Part shown: positions 54,034 through 63,071 of the stretch, piece by piece
How positions within the stretch are numbered: position 1 is the first letter of the stretch
Layout of the letters: each line of letters starts with the position of its first letter
Source of the DNA: Bacteroidota bacterium
GTDB lineage: Bacteria > Bacteroidota > Bacteroidia > AKYH767-A > OLB10
NCBI GenBank assembly: GCA_016713925.1
Contig: JADJOH010000008.1
Coordinates: 558,001-622,000, forward strand
Direction: 5' to 3'
DNA length: 64,000 nt
Notes under the pieces: generated by a model
What the model was told of the DNA's origin: nothing
Database searches by the model: none
Seen by the model: only the letters and a program-made list of their open reading frames with translations
Made by a program: the position numbers and the translations under genes

Positions 54034-54118
54034 TCCGTGCTTGCCTGACGGAAGTTAGGTTCAAAACTACTTGTTTAGAACGCAGATAAAACTGATTAAG
54101 CGGATTTACACGGATTTG
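54008..54118. repeat. Two copies of the dispersed GATTAATCCGTG/CGCAGATAAAACTGATT repeat
   Basis: CCGCGAAAATCCCTTCATCC with following GATTAATCCGTG (54008-54036) overlaps the lipB 3' end. A second copy with CGCAGATAAAACTGATTAAG and ACACGGATTTG lies at 54079-54118. A degenerate CTTGCCTGACGGAAGTTAGG motif lies between them. Confidence 0.7.
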
Positions 54119-54166
54119 TTTATTGGTAAATAGCTACTTTCGGTTCCAGATTTAAACATTCTGCTT

Positions 54167-55312
54167 ATGAGGAAAATACTCAAATTAATTGGCAAAATTT
54201 TCTTGTTTGCTCTAATTGCCTTTAATGTCTGGATATTGGTCAGCGGTCAGACATGGATCTATAAAGCACTTGTATATAATTTTGTTGACATTGACGACAG
54301 AGCGATTTTCACCCAACGCCAGGTACCAAACGGCACTCCTCGTCCATGGCCGCTTGCTGCTAATTACAATAAAGTAAAACCCGATACCGCCACTGAAAAT
54401 GAATTGATACGGGAGCGCAGTGTCGCCTGGCTGGTGATTCATAACGATTCGATTTTGTACGAAGCCTATTGGGAAGGTTTTGGTGATTCAGCTTTATCGA
54501 ATTCCTTTTCCATGTCGAAGAGTGTGATTGGTGTGCTTACCGGTATAGCATTGAAAGAAGGTGCGATTAAAAATCTTGATCAGCGTGTTAATGAGTTTAT
54601 TCCCGAATATAAAGACGATAGTAAAGGCAAGTTAACGTTACGTCATCTCATTACCATGTCGGCAGCACTGAGCTGGGATGAAGCCTATTCCAGTTTGTTT
54701 AGCGTGACGACCGAGGCCTATTATGGCAAGGATCTGAAAGGATTGATGGATGGTCTCGAAGTAGTGGGTACTCCCGGCAAGGACTATTATTATCAGGGTG
54801 GAGCAACACAACTATTGGCGATGGTTATTATGCGTGCAACGGGAAAAAATCTGAGTGAGTATTGCTCCGAAAAACTATGGAAGCCGATAGGAGCCGAGTA
54901 CCCTGCTGAGTGGACCATCGACCGTGAAGGAGGGATGGAGAAAGCGTCCTGTTGTATCTATTCCAATGCCCGCGATTTTGCGAGGATAGGTGCCCTCTAT
55001 CTACATCTCGGAAATATGTACGGAAATCAATTGGTAGATACCGCCTTTGTTTTGGAAAGTGTTATGCCCGCACCTTTACTGAATGAAGGCAAACCAAATC
55101 TGGAATATGGCTATCAGTGGTGGATATCCGAAGTGGATGGGAATAAGTTCTTTTATTGCCGGGGAATTCTTGGACAGTACATTGTTGCAGTACCTTCAAA
55201 AAACATAATCATGGTACGCCTCGGTCATCACCGCAATCAGGCACCGGATAAATCCCTGATTGATCTACCCATTTATGTTCGTGGTGCAATAAAGATGGCT
55301 GATCTCAATTGA
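54167..55312 (+). CDS. Serine hydrolase of the beta-lactamase/penicillin-binding (class C) family
   Basis: This 381-aa protein has an N-terminal membrane anchor (about residues 5-28) and a periplasmic AmpC/EstB-type domain. The SxxK nucleophile motif is Ser115-Met-Ser-Lys118 in SNSFSMSKSVIG, and YSNARDFARIG (about 263) fits the second catalytic element. Family members cleave peptides or esters, act as D-aminopeptidases or are true beta-lactamases; this lipid-tethered-like layout favours a housekeeping esterase or peptidase over resistance. Substrate unknown. Confidence 0.88.
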   Translation: MRKILKLIGKIFLFALIAFNVWILVSGQTWIYKALVYNFVDIDDRAIFTQRQVPNGTPRPWPLAANYNKVKPDTATENELIRERSVAWLVIHNDSILYEAYWEGFGDSALSNSFSMSKSVIGVLTGIALKEGAIKNLDQRVNEFIPEYKDDSKGKLTLRHLITMSAALSWDEAYSSLFSVTTEAYYGKDLKGLMDGLEVVGTPGKDYYYQGGATQLLAMVIMRATGKNLSEYCSEKLWKPIGAEYPAEWTIDREGGMEKASCCIYSNARDFARIGALYLHLGNMYGNQLVDTAFVLESVMPAPLLNEGKPNLEYGYQWWISEVDGNKFFYCRGILGQYIVAVPSKNIIMVRLGHHRNQAPDKSLIDLPIYVRGAIKMADLN

Positions 55313-55339
55313 ATACTGCTCCTCATTTGTCGAAAGTAA

Positions 55340-55400
55340 AATCCGCGCAAATCCCTCCTTGCCAAAAAATCAGCGTATGCCCAAAGGGCATCAGCGTTCT
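55340..55400. repeat. Degenerate CGCAGAT/CGCGCAAATC dispersed repeat
   Basis: ATCCGCGCAAATCCC followed by AATCAGCGTATGCCC and a GCATCAGCGTTCT end relates to the copies at 27833, 52331 and 54079. It lies after the serine hydrolase. Confidence 0.5.
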
Positions 55401-55514
55401 AATAAAGTATTGAACAACCAAAAAATTGCAATGGCAAAGATTATTCATAATTCATTGACAAGTAAGTATTAAGCATTCGATAAATCTATATGTTAAATAC
55501 CGTTTTTTTGGCCG

Positions 55515-55522
55515 TATCTTTG
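55515..55522 (+). promoter_or_regulatory. Candidate -7 element of the 55568 gene
   Basis: TATCTTTG matches TAnnTTTG and lies 45 bases before the ATG. The -33 region is T-rich without a clear TTG at the right distance. Confidence 0.5.
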
Positions 55523-55567
55523 CAACAAATATTGTCGAAATTCGTTTCAAAATAAGAGCAGAAAAAT

Positions 55568-55978
55568 ATGTTGAGAGATATCCAGCGTGTGGCCGTAGAA
55601 GACATCGCCATAGCCGTTGTTCCGAAAGATTTAATTGCTGATGAAGAAGGACCTTTATGGGAAGTCTACATCCTGAATCTCAAAAAATATCCCATCGAAA
55701 ATGTAATTGTTGCCAGCAAAGGCTATGGTGTTTTTAACGGAGAAGATGTAAAAACTTCTACTTTGCGCCATTATTTAGGTGATATGCCTCCGATGAGTTT
55801 CATGCTCATTGAACCTATTCAGGAAAAAGTGTTCGGTTTGAACAATGAGTACTGGCTCAGCTTTTACATCAACCGTGAAATCTTCGATAAGAAATATATC
55901 TTCCTCCCGGAGTCCATTAATGAATCTTATTTTACGATGATACCGCTGCTTGAGAAACGGGGAGTCATGATACGATGA
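55568..55978 (+). CDS. Conserved Bacteroidota protein of unknown function
   Basis: This 136-aa soluble protein has VEDIAIAVV, GPLWEVYILNLKKYPIENVIVASKGYG, KTSTLRHYLGDMPPMSF and NEYWLSFYINREIFDKKYIFL. I recognise this as a family widespread in Bacteroidota that is often labelled phenylalanyl-tRNA synthetase alpha subunit in databases. It lacks any class II synthetase motif, so that label is wrong. The compact beta-rich pattern suggests a single domain. Function is unknown. Confidence 0.8.
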   Translation: MLRDIQRVAVEDIAIAVVPKDLIADEEGPLWEVYILNLKKYPIENVIVASKGYGVFNGEDVKTSTLRHYLGDMPPMSFMLIEPIQEKVFGLNNEYWLSFYINREIFDKKYIFLPESINESYFTMIPLLEKRGVMIR

Positions 55979-56323
55979 TAATTTTTGGTTTCATTGAACT
56001 GACGGGAAGTGTTAGATTTTATCCTCTATATATTGAATTTAGGGAATTGATGAATTAATGATTGGATGAATTGATGAATGTTTATTAATCTTTCGTTGTG
56101 AGGTGGATGGATCATTTTAAAGTTTTTTTTACGCTTAGAGGCAAGCCAATTAAATTAAAAGTGAATTTTTCAAATCGATAGATGCAGAAGCCGGTGGATT
56201 CAAAGCACCTGACCGGAAGCCCGCAGCCGGAAGCCGGAAGCCCAATGCATAGTTCTAAATATTTATATCCGTTTAAATTCGACTAATAGATCTTCTCGCA
56301 ATTATATTTGTAAAAAATGTACA
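55979..56323. repeat. Spacer with GATGAATT and AGCCGGA repeats
   Basis: An irregular run of ATTGATGAATTAATGATT units at 56042-56085 and a short AGCCGGAAGCCGGAAGC block at 56214-56247 lie here. No gene or RNA is visible. Confidence 0.65.
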
Positions 56324-57061
56324 ATGTTAAATAACATTCAACTGGAAGATGTTTTATGTCTCGATATTGAGACCGCTCCTCAGTACCCTTCTTATGATGA
56401 GGTGCCGCCGGAATTTCAAAAGCTATGGATGCGTAAAGCAGCGAATCTGAAACAGGAAGAAACGGCAGATGAAAACAAGACATATGAAAGGGCCGGCATC
56501 TATGCAGAGTTCGGAAAAATAATCTGCATTACCACCGGTTTTTTGTCTCATAAAGATGGGCAACGCATGTTCCGATTAAAGTCATTTTATGGCGATGATG
56601 AAAAGGTGTTATTGGAGAATTTTGCGGAGTTGTTGAGACAAATTTCCGAACAAAGGAAAAAGACCGGGCGAGCTCCGATGATTTTATGCGGGCATAATGC
56701 CAGGGAATTTGATTTCCCCTATATGTGCCGGCGAATGGTGGTACATGGAATCGAATTTCCTCCCCAACTGGATCTCTACGGGAAAAAACCCTGGGAAGTG
56801 CCGCATCTGGATACCATGGAACTCTGGAAATTTGGCGATTATAAAAACTATACTCCGTTAAATTTACTGGCCTATATATTGGGAATTCCTAGTCCGAAGG
56901 ATGATATCGATGGCTCGCAGGTAGGTACGGTATATTGGAAGGAAAAGGACCTGGAACGCATTGTCACCTATTGCCAGAAGGATGTGGTGACGGTAATGCA
57001 GATATTACTTCGTTTGAAAAATGAGGAATTATTGCTTCAGAAGGAGCTCGTTATTGCTTAA
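56324..57061 (+). CDS. PolB-related 3'-5' exonuclease
   Basis: This 245-aa DnaQ-like nuclease has Exo I motif LDIETAP (Asp14, Glu16), Exo II region ILCGHNAREFDFPYMCRR and Exo III-like YCQKDVVTVMQILLR. It matches the stand-alone exonuclease family related to the PolB exonuclease domain (PF10108), which lacks a polymerase. It likely trims 3' ends in repair or RNA turnover. It has no obvious operon partner. Confidence 0.88.
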   Translation: MLNNIQLEDVLCLDIETAPQYPSYDEVPPEFQKLWMRKAANLKQEETADENKTYERAGIYAEFGKIICITTGFLSHKDGQRMFRLKSFYGDDEKVLLENFAELLRQISEQRKKTGRAPMILCGHNAREFDFPYMCRRMVVHGIEFPPQLDLYGKKPWEVPHLDTMELWKFGDYKNYTPLNLLAYILGIPSPKDDIDGSQVGTVYWKEKDLERIVTYCQKDVVTVMQILLRLKNEELLLQKELVIA

Positions 57062-57181
57062 TTTACCTTTCAAAAAGGAGGTTTTATCAAAAATTCAGAT
57101 TTTTTTATGGCGGTTATCCATTTTATTTTTACTTTTCCCTACCTAATTCATCCGCAAGGGTGAAACCAAAACTATTATCCA

Positions 57182-60043
57182 ATGCATCAACTTCTTCCAG
57201 CCCACACCTTTAAGATTTTTTTGGCATTTATGTTATTGCTAACCGTTCAATTGAAGGCACAGTGGATTCAGGTCTCTCCCAACGCGACGGATTTCTGTAC
57301 CTCACAAAATGTGACGTATACCAATGGGTTTGTTGACCCCAATTATACCTATGAGTGGTACATTGAAGAGTTCCCTAACTTCGACTTTACAGGTGAACCG
57401 GTTGTTACTGGGCCGGGCTTCGGAACATCTTTTAGTATAAGTACCGGAAGTTACAGTTCAGGATGCAGGATTCGATTGAATCAATATGATATGAACGCTA
57501 ATTTGGTTGGGTCATCTTCTATGCCAATGTTATCCAGCGTGGGCAATGCACTAATTCCGGTATTTAGCAGTTATACAGGTTGTGGGGATTTGCAGGTGCC
57601 ATCCATCTTCGAACCCTTTTCATTCAGTCCGCAAAGATGGGCGATGTGGTATAAGAACGGCATAGCAACCGGTGTTCAAAGTTACATTTTGCCTGGACCA
57701 TTGACTGATTCCGCAGTATATGAATTTAAAACGAAGTTGATTTGTGGCGATACGTTAACTACGGGACCTATCCCCATTACGCGACCGTCCAAACCTACTG
57801 TTTCCGTACAAGGTTCCACTACCATTTGTCAAGGCGATACGTTGATAATTACAGCAGCAAGCGGGATTACAATTCATAACTGGACAAAGGATAATGTAGT
57901 GATTCCGGGTTCTTCCGGATTAACAAGTATTAAAGCGACTCAGGCGGGCAGTTATAGGGTTCAGGGCCGATATTCCAGCGGAGGAGGAACTTATTGTTAT
58001 TTATTTTCTGATCCTATTGTCATTTCTGTCAACCCGGGGGCATTCATTACTTCACCCATCTATCAGGTGTGTAATGGCGACTCCGTTTTATTGACGTGTA
58101 CTCCGGCTAACAGTTATGTCTGGAAGAAAAATGGAAATGTGATTGCAGGTGCGAATAGTCAGACATTATGGGTAAAGACCTCCGGTCAGTACAGGGTTCT
58201 CACAACAGGACTCGTATGTAATACCAGTCTGATAAAGGATATTACATTTTTTAATAACCCTACTATCACGGTTTCTCCCAATGGAAGTGTTTCACTTTGT
58301 TCCGGTGCTGCTGCCACCCTCATTGCATCCGGCTCGAATATTTCCTCTTATCAATGGTATAAAAACGGAACTGCGCTTGCAGGCGGCGTGTTATCAACGT
58401 TGACGCCAACAAGCAGTGGTAAGTATAAATGTACAGTTACTAATGTAATCGGTTGTGCAAAATCCTCCTCTAATGTCACTTTTACTGCTCAAACTTCTTC
58501 GTCCACCTTACCTGTAAAAACCCTCACACTTAAGCCGTCTTCCGATGGAAGAGACGCTTATATTACTACGGCCTTTGGTTCTTTTGGTACTAATTTCGGA
58601 TATACCCCATCTATCGAAGTGTCCAATTGGTATAAATACTTCCGGACTGCAGAAAGAGGGTTTCTTGATTTTGATCTTTCTTCAATACCTGCGAATAGTC
58701 CGATTATAAGTGCTACATTAAAATTATGGGTAGACACCATTGATACCAAGATATTGGGTTATCCACCGAATTCACTGTACTTTAAAAGATGCATTCAACC
58801 CTGGCAGGAAAATACAGTCACCTGGAATCATCAAATTCTTGCAAATGACTATCAGGCTTCAGCAATACCTTGTTCTACGATTCAATCTAAAGCTTATTTA
58901 AGTGTAAATGTGGCCAATCAATTGAAGCACTGGTCATATGTTCCCGGTGAGCGATTTGGTTTTATGATGCAGTTTAAAGAAGAAAATCATGCCTTGAGTT
59001 GGGCCAGCATCGCTTCTTCTGACAACCCTACCGCTTCACATCATCCTAAATTGACCGTCAAATATTATTATGCCAACATTATTCCAAACGGTCCTATGAA
59101 TCTCTGTACCGGTGGAAATGTGACCTTTACTACTAACGTTGGTCCCTATACGTATAAATGGTATAAGAATGGTGTTGCGATTGCCGGCGCTAATTCAAAT
59201 GCCTATACCGCAACTTCTGCGGGTACTTATTTTGTAATGTTGACCGATGCTGCAGGATGTGCAGTGAGCTCTATAGTCAGAACAGTGACGATGAATGCTG
59301 CTCCCGTTGTGAATCTGACTCCGTCGGGAGTAATCAATTATTGCTCAGGCGATACGGTTGTGCTCTCCGCTGATAGTTTGCCGGGATATACATTTCAATG
59401 GAAGAAAAATAATGTGAACATTGCAGGAGCTACTTTGAGAACATATAAGGTGACCCAATCCGGTACTTTTTCTGTCAAGGTGACCTCTTCCTGTGGACCT
59501 TTCTCTGTTGATTCTGTTGTATGCAATAAGAAGTTTAATCCCGCTGCTACAATTACTGCTAATGGTCCGGTTACTTTTTGTCAGGGTCAAACAGTTACTT
59601 TAACTGCGAACACCTTCAATGGCGTTACCTATCAATGGCAGAAAAACGGCCTGAACATTAATTATACCACCCCATCATTGACAGTTGGAGCTGCAGGTTC
59701 ATGGGCTGTACTGGAATCTGCGAACGGGTGTACCAGACTTTCTAATACGATTGTTACGACCATTAATTGCAGAGAAGGATTGGAGGAGGCGCGCGCGATT
59801 GATGTGCAGGTTTTTCCTGTTCCTGTAACGACGGAGTCTGTGATAAGACTAGATGGGATAGATAATTTTGAAGAGATAATGTTCGATTTGTACGATATCA
59901 GTGGTAAGAAGTGGAGCAGTATTCCCTGTACAGGAGAAGTAACCATTCTGAATGATCAAAGCATCAGCAATGGTATTTATCTGCTGCGTACCATGAAAGG
60001 AAAGGAACAATTGTCAGTTACGAAGGTTGTATTTGCGAGATAA
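57182..60043 (+). CDS. Large Ig-like/DNRLRE T9SS-exported adhesin-like protein
   Basis: This 953-aa protein has a signal peptide (1-26, ending QLKAQ). About four Ig-like modules follow (CSGAAATLIASGSNISSYQWYKNG, TPTSSGKYKCTVTNVIGC and similar, about 205-445). A DNRLRE/CBM96-type domain comes next (about 455-635; GFLDFDLSSIP, SATLKLWVD, WQENTVTWNHQ, NQLKHW, LSWASIASSDNP, HPKLTVKYY). Three more Ig-like modules (640-860) and a T9SS sorting domain (VFPVPVTTESVIRL to VTKVVFAR) complete it. It ends six bases before the convergent dgkA. Polysaccharide or surface binding is the most likely role. Confidence 0.88.
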   Translation: MHQLLPAHTFKIFLAFMLLLTVQLKAQWIQVSPNATDFCTSQNVTYTNGFVDPNYTYEWYIEEFPNFDFTGEPVVTGPGFGTSFSISTGSYSSGCRIRLNQYDMNANLVGSSSMPMLSSVGNALIPVFSSYTGCGDLQVPSIFEPFSFSPQRWAMWYKNGIATGVQSYILPGPLTDSAVYEFKTKLICGDTLTTGPIPITRPSKPTVSVQGSTTICQGDTLIITAASGITIHNWTKDNVVIPGSSGLTSIKATQAGSYRVQGRYSSGGGTYCYLFSDPIVISVNPGAFITSPIYQVCNGDSVLLTCTPANSYVWKKNGNVIAGANSQTLWVKTSGQYRVLTTGLVCNTSLIKDITFFNNPTITVSPNGSVSLCSGAAATLIASGSNISSYQWYKNGTALAGGVLSTLTPTSSGKYKCTVTNVIGCAKSSSNVTFTAQTSSSTLPVKTLTLKPSSDGRDAYITTAFGSFGTNFGYTPSIEVSNWYKYFRTAERGFLDFDLSSIPANSPIISATLKLWVDTIDTKILGYPPNSLYFKRCIQPWQENTVTWNHQILANDYQASAIPCSTIQSKAYLSVNVANQLKHWSYVPGERFGFMMQFKEENHALSWASIASSDNPTASHHPKLTVKYYYANIIPNGPMNLCTGGNVTFTTNVGPYTYKWYKNGVAIAGANSNAYTATSAGTYFVMLTDAAGCAVSSIVRTVTMNAAPVVNLTPSGVINYCSGDTVVLSADSLPGYTFQWKKNNVNIAGATLRTYKVTQSGTFSVKVTSSCGPFSVDSVVCNKKFNPAATITANGPVTFCQGQTVTLTANTFNGVTYQWQKNGLNINYTTPSLTVGAAGSWAVLESANGCTRLSNTIVTTINCREGLEEARAIDVQVFPVPVTTESVIRLDGIDNFEEIMFDLYDISGKKWSSIPCTGEVTILNDQSISNGIYLLRTMKGKEQLSVTKVVFAR

Positions 60044-60049
60044 ATGCGG

Positions 60050-60418
60050 TTAAAAATAAGCAAACAGCGCTTTTCCGAAAATAATGCATCCAATAATGGC
60101 GGCACCTATGGCCGTTAATAAAACAGCTCCTGCAGAGAGGTCTTTGATCTTTTCTGCAAGCTGGTGGTGATCCGGTGAAATAAAGTCTACCAATTTTTCT
60201 ATGGCAGTATTGAAGGCTTCTGCAACATGCACCATAGTCATGGCCAGAACAAGTAAACACCATTGGATGAAGGATACATCCAGCCACCATCCTGCAAAGA
60301 TGACCATTACGGTAGCCAAAATGTGAAGAGGTACATTGCCTTCGGAAAGCAAATAAATCCGAATCCCTTTCAGCGCAAACCTGAAACTATGAATTAGTCT
60401 GGTCATATGTTGTAACAA
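60050..60418 (-). CDS. dgkA: Diacylglycerol/undecaprenol kinase
   Basis: This 122-aa inner-membrane enzyme has three transmembrane helices and the family signature AEAFNTAIEKLVDFISPDHHQLAEKIKDLSAGAVLL, with the Glu, Asn and Asp-Ala residues of the active site. In Gram-positive relatives it phosphorylates undecaprenol; in proteobacteria, diacylglycerol. It follows marC by 17 bases and is probably cotranscribed with it. Confidence 0.92.
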   Translation of the reverse strand: MLQHMTRLIHSFRFALKGIRIYLLSEGNVPLHILATVMVIFAGWWLDVSFIQWCLLVLAMTMVHVAEAFNTAIEKLVDFISPDHHQLAEKIKDLSAGAVLLTAIGAAIIGCIIFGKALFAYF

Positions 60419-60435
60419 GGAGGAGGAACATGAAA

Positions 60436-60990
60436 TTAAAAACCAACATTGGTTCTGAATAATTTTATGGAGATGGCCATGAGTACAATCCCAAATACTT
60501 TTCGAATGATACTGATACCTGCTTTGCCCAATAATCGCTCTAACGGTTCCACCAATCGCAATACGAAATATACAATGACCATATTTACAAAAATTCCTAT
60601 AAGAATCGTTTGTGTGGAATATTGAGATTGTAACGAGATGAGTGTCGTCATGGTACCTGTGCCAGCAATCAACGGGAAAGCGATGGGAACAATAGAGGCG
60701 GTTTCCGGCACTTCATCCCTGTAAAGCCGGATACCCAGAATCATCTCCAAAGCCAGGAAGAAAATAACCAGCGAGCCCGCAATGGCGAAGGAGGATACAT
60801 CGATGCCGATTAATTTCAGAATACTCTCCCCTAAAAACAGAAACAGTACCATAATGACCAAAGAGGCAATTGTGGCCTTTTCCGCATGGATGAACCCTAC
60901 TCTTTTCCTCGTTTCAATGATGACAGGTAAGGAACCGATGATGTCTATCACCGCAAAGAGGATCATTGTAACAGACAATATTTCTTTCAT
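60436..60990 (-). CDS. MarC/UPF0056 family membrane protein
   Basis: This 184-aa polytopic protein has six predicted helices, starting at ATG 60990 (MKEILSVTMILFAVIDIIGSLP); an ATG four codons upstream (61002) is the alternative. Family motifs AVIDIIGSLPVI and FPLIAGTGTMTTLISL are visible. MarC proteins are named after a multiple antibiotic resistance locus, but a direct role in resistance has not held up; transport is suspected. First gene of the marC-dgkA unit. Confidence 0.88.
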   Translation of the reverse strand: MKEILSVTMILFAVIDIIGSLPVIIETRKRVGFIHAEKATIASLVIMVLFLFLGESILKLIGIDVSSFAIAGSLVIFFLALEMILGIRLYRDEVPETASIVPIAFPLIAGTGTMTTLISLQSQYSTQTILIGIFVNMVIVYFVLRLVEPLERLLGKAGISIIRKVFGIVLMAISIKLFRTNVGF

Positions 60991-61171
60991 TGACAGATTC
61001 ATGCGCAGCCTTTAGTGGAGGCAAAGGTAGGTTTCGTAGTCGAATAAATGACCTGGATCAGTTGATAAATTTATATATTTAATTCTTGTAGATGAAAGGA
61101 TATTTTTTTACATTTCAGGGTTGAAAACATCTGCATTCAACAGGACCTCTAACCACCAAAAAATAATTGTC

Positions 61172-62947
61172 ATGAAAAAATTTATGTTTCTACTGCTGCT
61201 ATCGTTAGCAGGAATGTCTGCGTCGGCTCAGTACGGTCATCGTACCTATTACATCGACTCCCTTACCAACGAGTGGTTCAATGACGGTTTGATCACTGAT
61301 CAGTTTCTCGCCGGCGGGTTGCCCGTTTATGTTGCTTGTGGTAAGGCGAAATCTATTGTAGCAGGTGCCACCGAAAGATCGCGCTTTATGCGTGCACGGT
61401 TTTCCGGTACTACACAGCAAAACAGGTTGTATTATATATTTAAAAATGGAGCGGAATTGCCCTCCAGGTTAAACAGTATTTGTGAATCAGGGAATTCTTT
61501 TGTGATGTCAGGATCCGCTAATTCCAGCAATGCCTCAACCCCGGGAGGTGGAGATATTATGGTCATGAAAACAAGTGCATCAGGTATTCCAAGTAGTTTG
61601 TGGAAAGTAGATCTCAATAATGGTTTTGATGAAGCGCTCTGTACACGTCGCTCGAAGTATAAGGCCAGCAATTATTTTACCTGCGGCTATAGTTCAACAC
61701 CCAATGTTTCCAGTGCCTTTCTGATGAAACACAATAGTACCATGAGCACTATTTCATGGGTCAGGAAGTTCAATATTCCTTGCGGATCCTTAACAGTGGG
61801 GAATGCGGAAGCGACTTCGGTAATCGATGATGGAACTACCGGAAGTGTCGTCGTTATAGGGAATATTAAAACAAATGTGGTTCCCGTGAATTGTCAATCT
61901 GCTTTTATTGCGAAGTTCAATGCCGGTGGTGTGTTGCAATGGTTCAGGACAATCGGAGCCGCCAATACCACTGCAGTGAGCTTACAGAGTATTCGGGAAA
62001 CAGATGTAAATGGAGAATATGTCATTACGGGTAGTGTAGGGCTTTCCGGATCGGGAGACAGGGTATTGCTCATGCGCGTCAATACCAATGGAGCAGTATC
62101 GGTGATTGTTTTTGCACGTGGTCTGCTCTCCGCGGGTCCTTCACCTAATTTCCCGGTTTCGGCACAGAATGGATATGATGTGGTGACAAGAAAAGATTCT
62201 AATGTAGTAGAATATTACGTAGCGGGTTCCACAGGGTATACTTTCGGGCAAACGGATGGTATGTTGTTAAAGACGAATGGAGCCGGTATACCGCTTGCAC
62301 TCCGTTTGTACATGGGCAATGGAAGTGAAGCACTGTATGCTATAGATCAAACTAATCAGTACGGTACTCCCGGAGACGGTATTGCAGCATTTGGACGTTA
62401 TGACAGAACTTTTGCTTCCGGAATTGCTCCTGCAAACAGAAGCTGGTTGGCGAAAAGCTATTTTAATCTGGTGACCGGTTGTAACGAAATTCCTGATAAT
62501 CCAACTTCTGTAACACTGAACATCAGTTTCACGACGTTTACTCCTTCCTTTACTACCACGTTTACTAAGGATAGCCTGCAATGGCAATATGGAAATGCTC
62601 TTTCGAATGTCGTTTGCTGGGCGACAAGTGTGGCTGGGGGTTCTAATTTGAGAAGGGGTGCTGAGGAGAATGCAGGGGTTTCTTCAGATGATCTTTCCGT
62701 GTCGGTCTATCCGAATCCGGTTGCAGGAAATTCCCTGCAATTGCACCTTGTTTCTACTATGGAAGATCTGGTTACGGTGCGAATCATAGATGCAATGGGA
62801 AGGTTGATGGATGAGCATAGTTTACTGGTTCAGGAGGGCGATAACGAAGCCGGGATTGACATCACTGAGATGCGGAGTGGTGTTTGCATCGTTCAGGTCA
62901 TTACTTCGACCGGAAAGTCGAAAAATATCCGTGTGGTGAAGCAATAA
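61172..62947 (+). CDS. T9SS-exported propeller-like protein, intact copy
   Basis: This 591-aa protein starts at ATG 61172, which gives the signal peptide MKKFMFLLLLSLAGMSASAQ. The body shows repeated blocks GGDIMVMKTSASG, SAFLMKHNST, SAFIAKFNAGG, RVLLMRVNTNG and GMLLKTNGAG, typical of SBBP/delta-60 beta-propellers. A T9SS sorting domain follows (VSVYPNPVAGNSLQLHLV to KSKNIRVVKQ). It has a close paralogue directly downstream that is damaged. A terminator separates the two. Function: surface or secreted, otherwise unknown. Confidence 0.88.
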   Translation: MKKFMFLLLLSLAGMSASAQYGHRTYYIDSLTNEWFNDGLITDQFLAGGLPVYVACGKAKSIVAGATERSRFMRARFSGTTQQNRLYYIFKNGAELPSRLNSICESGNSFVMSGSANSSNASTPGGGDIMVMKTSASGIPSSLWKVDLNNGFDEALCTRRSKYKASNYFTCGYSSTPNVSSAFLMKHNSTMSTISWVRKFNIPCGSLTVGNAEATSVIDDGTTGSVVVIGNIKTNVVPVNCQSAFIAKFNAGGVLQWFRTIGAANTTAVSLQSIRETDVNGEYVITGSVGLSGSGDRVLLMRVNTNGAVSVIVFARGLLSAGPSPNFPVSAQNGYDVVTRKDSNVVEYYVAGSTGYTFGQTDGMLLKTNGAGIPLALRLYMGNGSEALYAIDQTNQYGTPGDGIAAFGRYDRTFASGIAPANRSWLAKSYFNLVTGCNEIPDNPTSVTLNISFTTFTPSFTTTFTKDSLQWQYGNALSNVVCWATSVAGGSNLRRGAEENAGVSSDDLSVSVYPNPVAGNSLQLHLVSTMEDLVTVRIIDAMGRLMDEHSLLVQEGDNEAGIDITEMRSGVCIVQVITSTGKSKNIRVVKQ

Positions 62948-62962
62948 GCAGTAGATTACTAT

Positions 62963-62999
62963 AAAACCCGTCAGATGGTTACTTTCTGACGGGTTTTTT
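62963..62999 (+). terminator. Terminator between the two propeller genes
   Basis: AAAACCCGTCAGA (62963-62975) and TCTGACGGGTTTT (62985-62997) pair perfectly around a nine-base loop, followed by TT. Confidence 0.9.
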
Positions 63000-63071
63000 C
63001 ATGTTCCTTGCAAATGAAAAGGAAAATACCAGTACTTTCACCTTTACATTTGAATCCAAACCAAAACAACC

